From positions 1 to 49,951 of the forward strand of contig NZ_BCUX01000035.1 in the NCBI RefSeq assembly GCF_001591445.1: a DNA stretch of 49,951 nt, in the 5' to 3' direction. Source of the DNA: Neobacillus drentensis NBRC 102427. GTDB lineage: Bacteria; Bacillota; Bacilli; Bacillales; Cytobacillaceae. Each line of letters begins with the position of its first letter. Position 1 is the stretch's first letter. The position numbers and the translations under genes were made by a program. Under the pieces are notes generated by a model. That model was not told the origin of the DNA and did not search any database. It worked only from the letters and a program-made list of their open reading frames with translations. This document shows positions 47,934 to 49,951 of the stretch, one piece after another.

Positions 47934-48821
47934 ATGGCCGGAAATGTTCCATTGCAATTTACAAATCCACCACTTCAAACGACAGCCGGCAATTCTGAGC
48001 CGCGACTCGTGCGCTGGATACTAATCACACTTGCACTAGCGTTTCTAGGTTTGTTTTTGGTGTTACCCTTGGTTGCCATTTTTATAAAAGCCTTTGATAA
48101 GGGGATCGCCGTCTTTCTTGAAGCGATTAGCAACCCAGATGCTTTATCTGCAATCAAGTTAACGTTAATCATTACTCTAATCACTGTACCACTCAATGCC
48201 ATCTTTGGTATTGCTGCGGCCTGGGCCGTAACTAAGTTTAATTTTAAAGGAAAAAGTCTGTTGATTACGATTATTGACCTCCCATTTGCGATCTCGCCGG
48301 TTATCGCCGGATTGGTATTTGTCCTATTATTTAGTGCGCATGGCTTATTTGGACAATGGTTAATCGATCATAATGTCAAAATTATCTTCGCTGTACCGGG
48401 AATCGCGCTGGCCACACTCTTAGTGACGCTGCCTTTTGTTGCCCGGGAACTAATCCCGTTAATGCAGACCCAGGGGACGGCTGATGAGGAAGCATCGTTG
48501 ACGTTAGGAGCGAGCGGTTGGAAGACCTTCCTTTTGGTGACCCTGCCGAATATAAAATGGGGATTATTATATGGAATTATTCTCTGTAGTGCTCGAGCGA
48601 TTGGGGAGTTTGGAGCCGTTTCGGTTGTGTCAGGGCATATCCGGGGTATGACCAATACGATGCCGCTCCATATTGAGATTTTATACAATGAATATCAATT
48701 CTCGGCAGCTTTTGCGGTTGCTTCCTTAATGTCATTATTCGCCATTATCACTTTGGTCGTCAAAAATATCATTGAATGGAAAGCCAAGAAGTCTTTTGAA
48801 CCTGAAGAAGGAGTACATTAA
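47934..48821 (+). CDS. cysW: Sulfate ABC transporter permease CysW
   Basis: This 295-residue protein has six membrane helices after a hydrophilic N-terminus and the EAA loop [20 protein letters not shown] with [15 protein letters not shown]. It pairs with CysT. ATG 47934 is preceded by AGAAGGAGG; a start seven codons upstream overlaps that site and is rejected. The stop is one base before the cysA ATG. Confidence 0.95.
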   Translation: MAGNVPLQFTNPPLQTTAGNSEPRLVRWILITLALAFLGLFLVLPLVAIFIKAFDKGIAVFLEAISNPDALSAIKLTLIITLITVPLNAIFGIAAAWAVTKFNFKGKSLLITIIDLPFAISPVIAGLVFVLLFSAHGLFGQWLIDHNVKIIFAVPGIALATLLVTLPFVARELIPLMQTQGTADEEASLTLGASGWKTFLLVTLPNIKWGLLYGIILCSARAIGEFGAVSVVSGHIRGMTNTMPLHIEILYNEYQFSAAFAVASLMSLFAIITLVVKNIIEWKAKKSFEPEEGVH

Positions 48822-48822
48822 A

Positions 48823-49893
48823 ATGAGCATTCAAATTCAAAATATCTCAAAATCATTTGGAAACTTCCAAGCCCTTGATGATATTAATTTTGATATTCAA
48901 ACAGGGGAGCTCATCGCGCTTCTTGGTCCGTCTGGTTCCGGGAAGACATCGCTGCTAAGAATCATCGCAGGCTTAGAAAAGGCTAATCAGGGAGCTATTC
49001 TGTTTGGGAAAGAAGATATCACTCATATCAGCACAAAGGAACGGAAAGTAGGATTTGTGTTTCAGCATTATGCCTTGTTCCGTCATATGACTGTTTTTGA
49101 AAATGTAGCGTATGGATTAAAAGTCCGGCCAAGAAAAACGCGTCCTTCCAAAAATGAGATAAAAGAAAAGGTCATGGAATTACTGAGTCTAGTAAAACTA
49201 GAGTCCTTTGCTGACCGATACCCATCCCATTTGTCCGGGGGTCAGCGGCAGCGCGTGGCATTAGCAAGAGCACTAGCTGTTGAGCCAAAGGTTCTCTTGT
49301 TAGATGAACCGTTTGGCGCATTAGATGCCAAAGTTCGGAAAGATCTTCGCCGATGGCTAAGAAAGCTCCATGATGATTATGAGATTACGAGTATTTTTGT
49401 GACACACGACCAGGAGGAGGCGCTCGATGTTGCCGACCGAGTGGTTGTGATGAATGAAGGAAAGATTGAGCAAATCGGTACGCCAGAGGAAGTCTATGAA
49501 AACCCAAACAGTCCGTTTGTATATCACTTTTTAGGAAATGTTAATTTGTTTAAGGGGCGCCTTCATGGCGGGAAATTACGTCAGGGTGATTTTGTAGTTG
49601 ATGCTCCTGAATTCTTGGGGACAGAGAATACCGAGGCGGTTGGTTACGTTCGGCCGCATGATATAAGCATCGAAAGAAAAAGAAGCGTAGATTCCGTTTC
49701 TGCAAAAATTAACTACATTCATTTAGTCGGAGCCGCCGTACAGCTCGAACTGATTCGCAGAGACAATGACGAGTACCTAGAAGTAGAATTAACTAAAGAG
49801 CAATATCGAAACCTTAAACTAAAAACAGGCGAAGAAGTGTTTGTAAAACCAAAACAACTAAAGGTCTTTATACCCGAGGATTACTCAATTTAA
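48823..49893 (+). CDS. cysA: Sulfate ABC transporter ATP-binding protein CysA
   Basis: This 356-residue ABC ATPase contains Walker [11 protein letters not shown]-loop FVFQHYALF, signature [15 protein letters not shown], Walker [13 protein letters not shown], the H-loop VTHDQEEA, and a C-terminal regulatory domain (about 240-356) of the TOBE type. It drives sulfate or thiosulfate import. AAGGAG stands before ATG 48823. It is the last gene of the operon in the window. Confidence 0.96.
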   Translation: MSIQIQNISKSFGNFQALDDINFDIQTGELIALLGPSGSGKTSLLRIIAGLEKANQGAILFGKEDITHISTKERKVGFVFQHYALFRHMTVFENVAYGLKVRPRKTRPSKNEIKEKVMELLSLVKLESFADRYPSHLSGGQRQRVALARALAVEPKVLLLDEPFGALDAKVRKDLRRWLRKLHDDYEITSIFVTHDQEEALDVADRVVVMNEGKIEQIGTPEEVYENPNSPFVYHFLGNVNLFKGRLHGGKLRQGDFVVDAPEFLGTENTEAVGYVRPHDISIERKRSVDSVSAKINYIHLVGAAVQLELIRRDNDEYLEVELTKEQYRNLKLKTGEEVFVKPKQLKVFIPEDYSI

Positions 49894-49895
49894 AA

Positions 49896-49918
49896 CCAAT
49901 GGTGCCTGACACCATTGG
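49896..49918. repeat. TCAGG-core hairpin, copy 4 (after cysA)
   Basis: CCAATGGTG (49896-49904), loop CCTGA, CACCATTGG (49910-49918): perfect 9-bp arms, beginning 3 bp after the cysA stop. The core reads as the reverse complement of GGTG-TCAGG-CACC. No T-tract follows within the window. Confidence 0.85.
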
Positions 49919-49951
49919 AAACCACACCTAAAAGACGAGCTTGAATTCAAG

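Overview
The window looks like chromosome of a low-GC, endospore-forming Bacillaceae (Bacillus or Neobacillus type; inference). Evidence: strong AGGAGG-type ribosome binding sites, frequent TTG/GTG starts, a GerA-type germinant receptor operon, candidate sigma-K and sigma-G promoters, and many U-tract terminators. No rRNA, tRNA, CRISPR array or phage module was seen.

Layout. 1-3450: two TetR-operator-like sites, then oxidoreductases (SDR, old-yellow-enzyme, quinone-reductase type). 3450-7520: small genes among at least six copies of a dispersed hairpin repeat, plus an IS110-family element whose transposase is frameshifted near its first catalytic Asp; its 5' noncoding end is a candidate bridge RNA. 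7335-7510: a 52-bp tandem array against the guaC stop. 7517-13430: guaC, a DUF1835 protein and a metal cassette (HMA protein, P1B-ATPase with a CPG motif, Crp/Fnr regulator). 13476-16045: two EamA transporters, one behind a leader terminator, and a sigma-K-type coat-like gene. 16101-21198: vanW, gerA-gerB-gerC and a short fourth gene fitting a germinant-receptor D subunit. 21240-24360: xylB and a decayed sugar porter between two direct copies of a ~140-bp structured repeat, with a 21-bp tandem array. 24361-25359: GyrI-like and YuiD-like genes.

25515-32409 is a complete unsaturated-uronate route. KduI and KduD convert 5-keto-4-deoxyuronate to 2-keto-3-deoxygluconate (KDG), KdgT imports KDG, KdgK phosphorylates it and KdgA cleaves KDPG. 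An IclR-type KdgR is encoded divergently from kdgA, and KdgR-box-like palindromes lie at both promoters. 32570-43560: SNF2 helicase, DUF3231, YlmG-like, HAD and DUF1801 genes, a second 52-bp array, an alpha/beta hydrolase, hemY/cgoX, a 2-hydroxyacid dehydrogenase and the tail of a lost DeoR-like regulator. 44019-45266: a glutamate/dicarboxylate symporter.

45430-49893 is a sulfate uptake operon (yezD, sbp, cysT, cysW, cysA). Before it come a strong promoter, an intrinsic terminator and an 18-codon reading frame with a perfect ribosome binding site and two adjacent Cys codons. This is the best candidate for an undescribed system: cysteine-sensing attenuation. Other notable items are two 52-bp-period arrays 32 kb apart, hairpins with an invariant GGTG-TCAGG-CACC core and variable arms, and a YjbR-family gene whose only sensible start codon is ATA.
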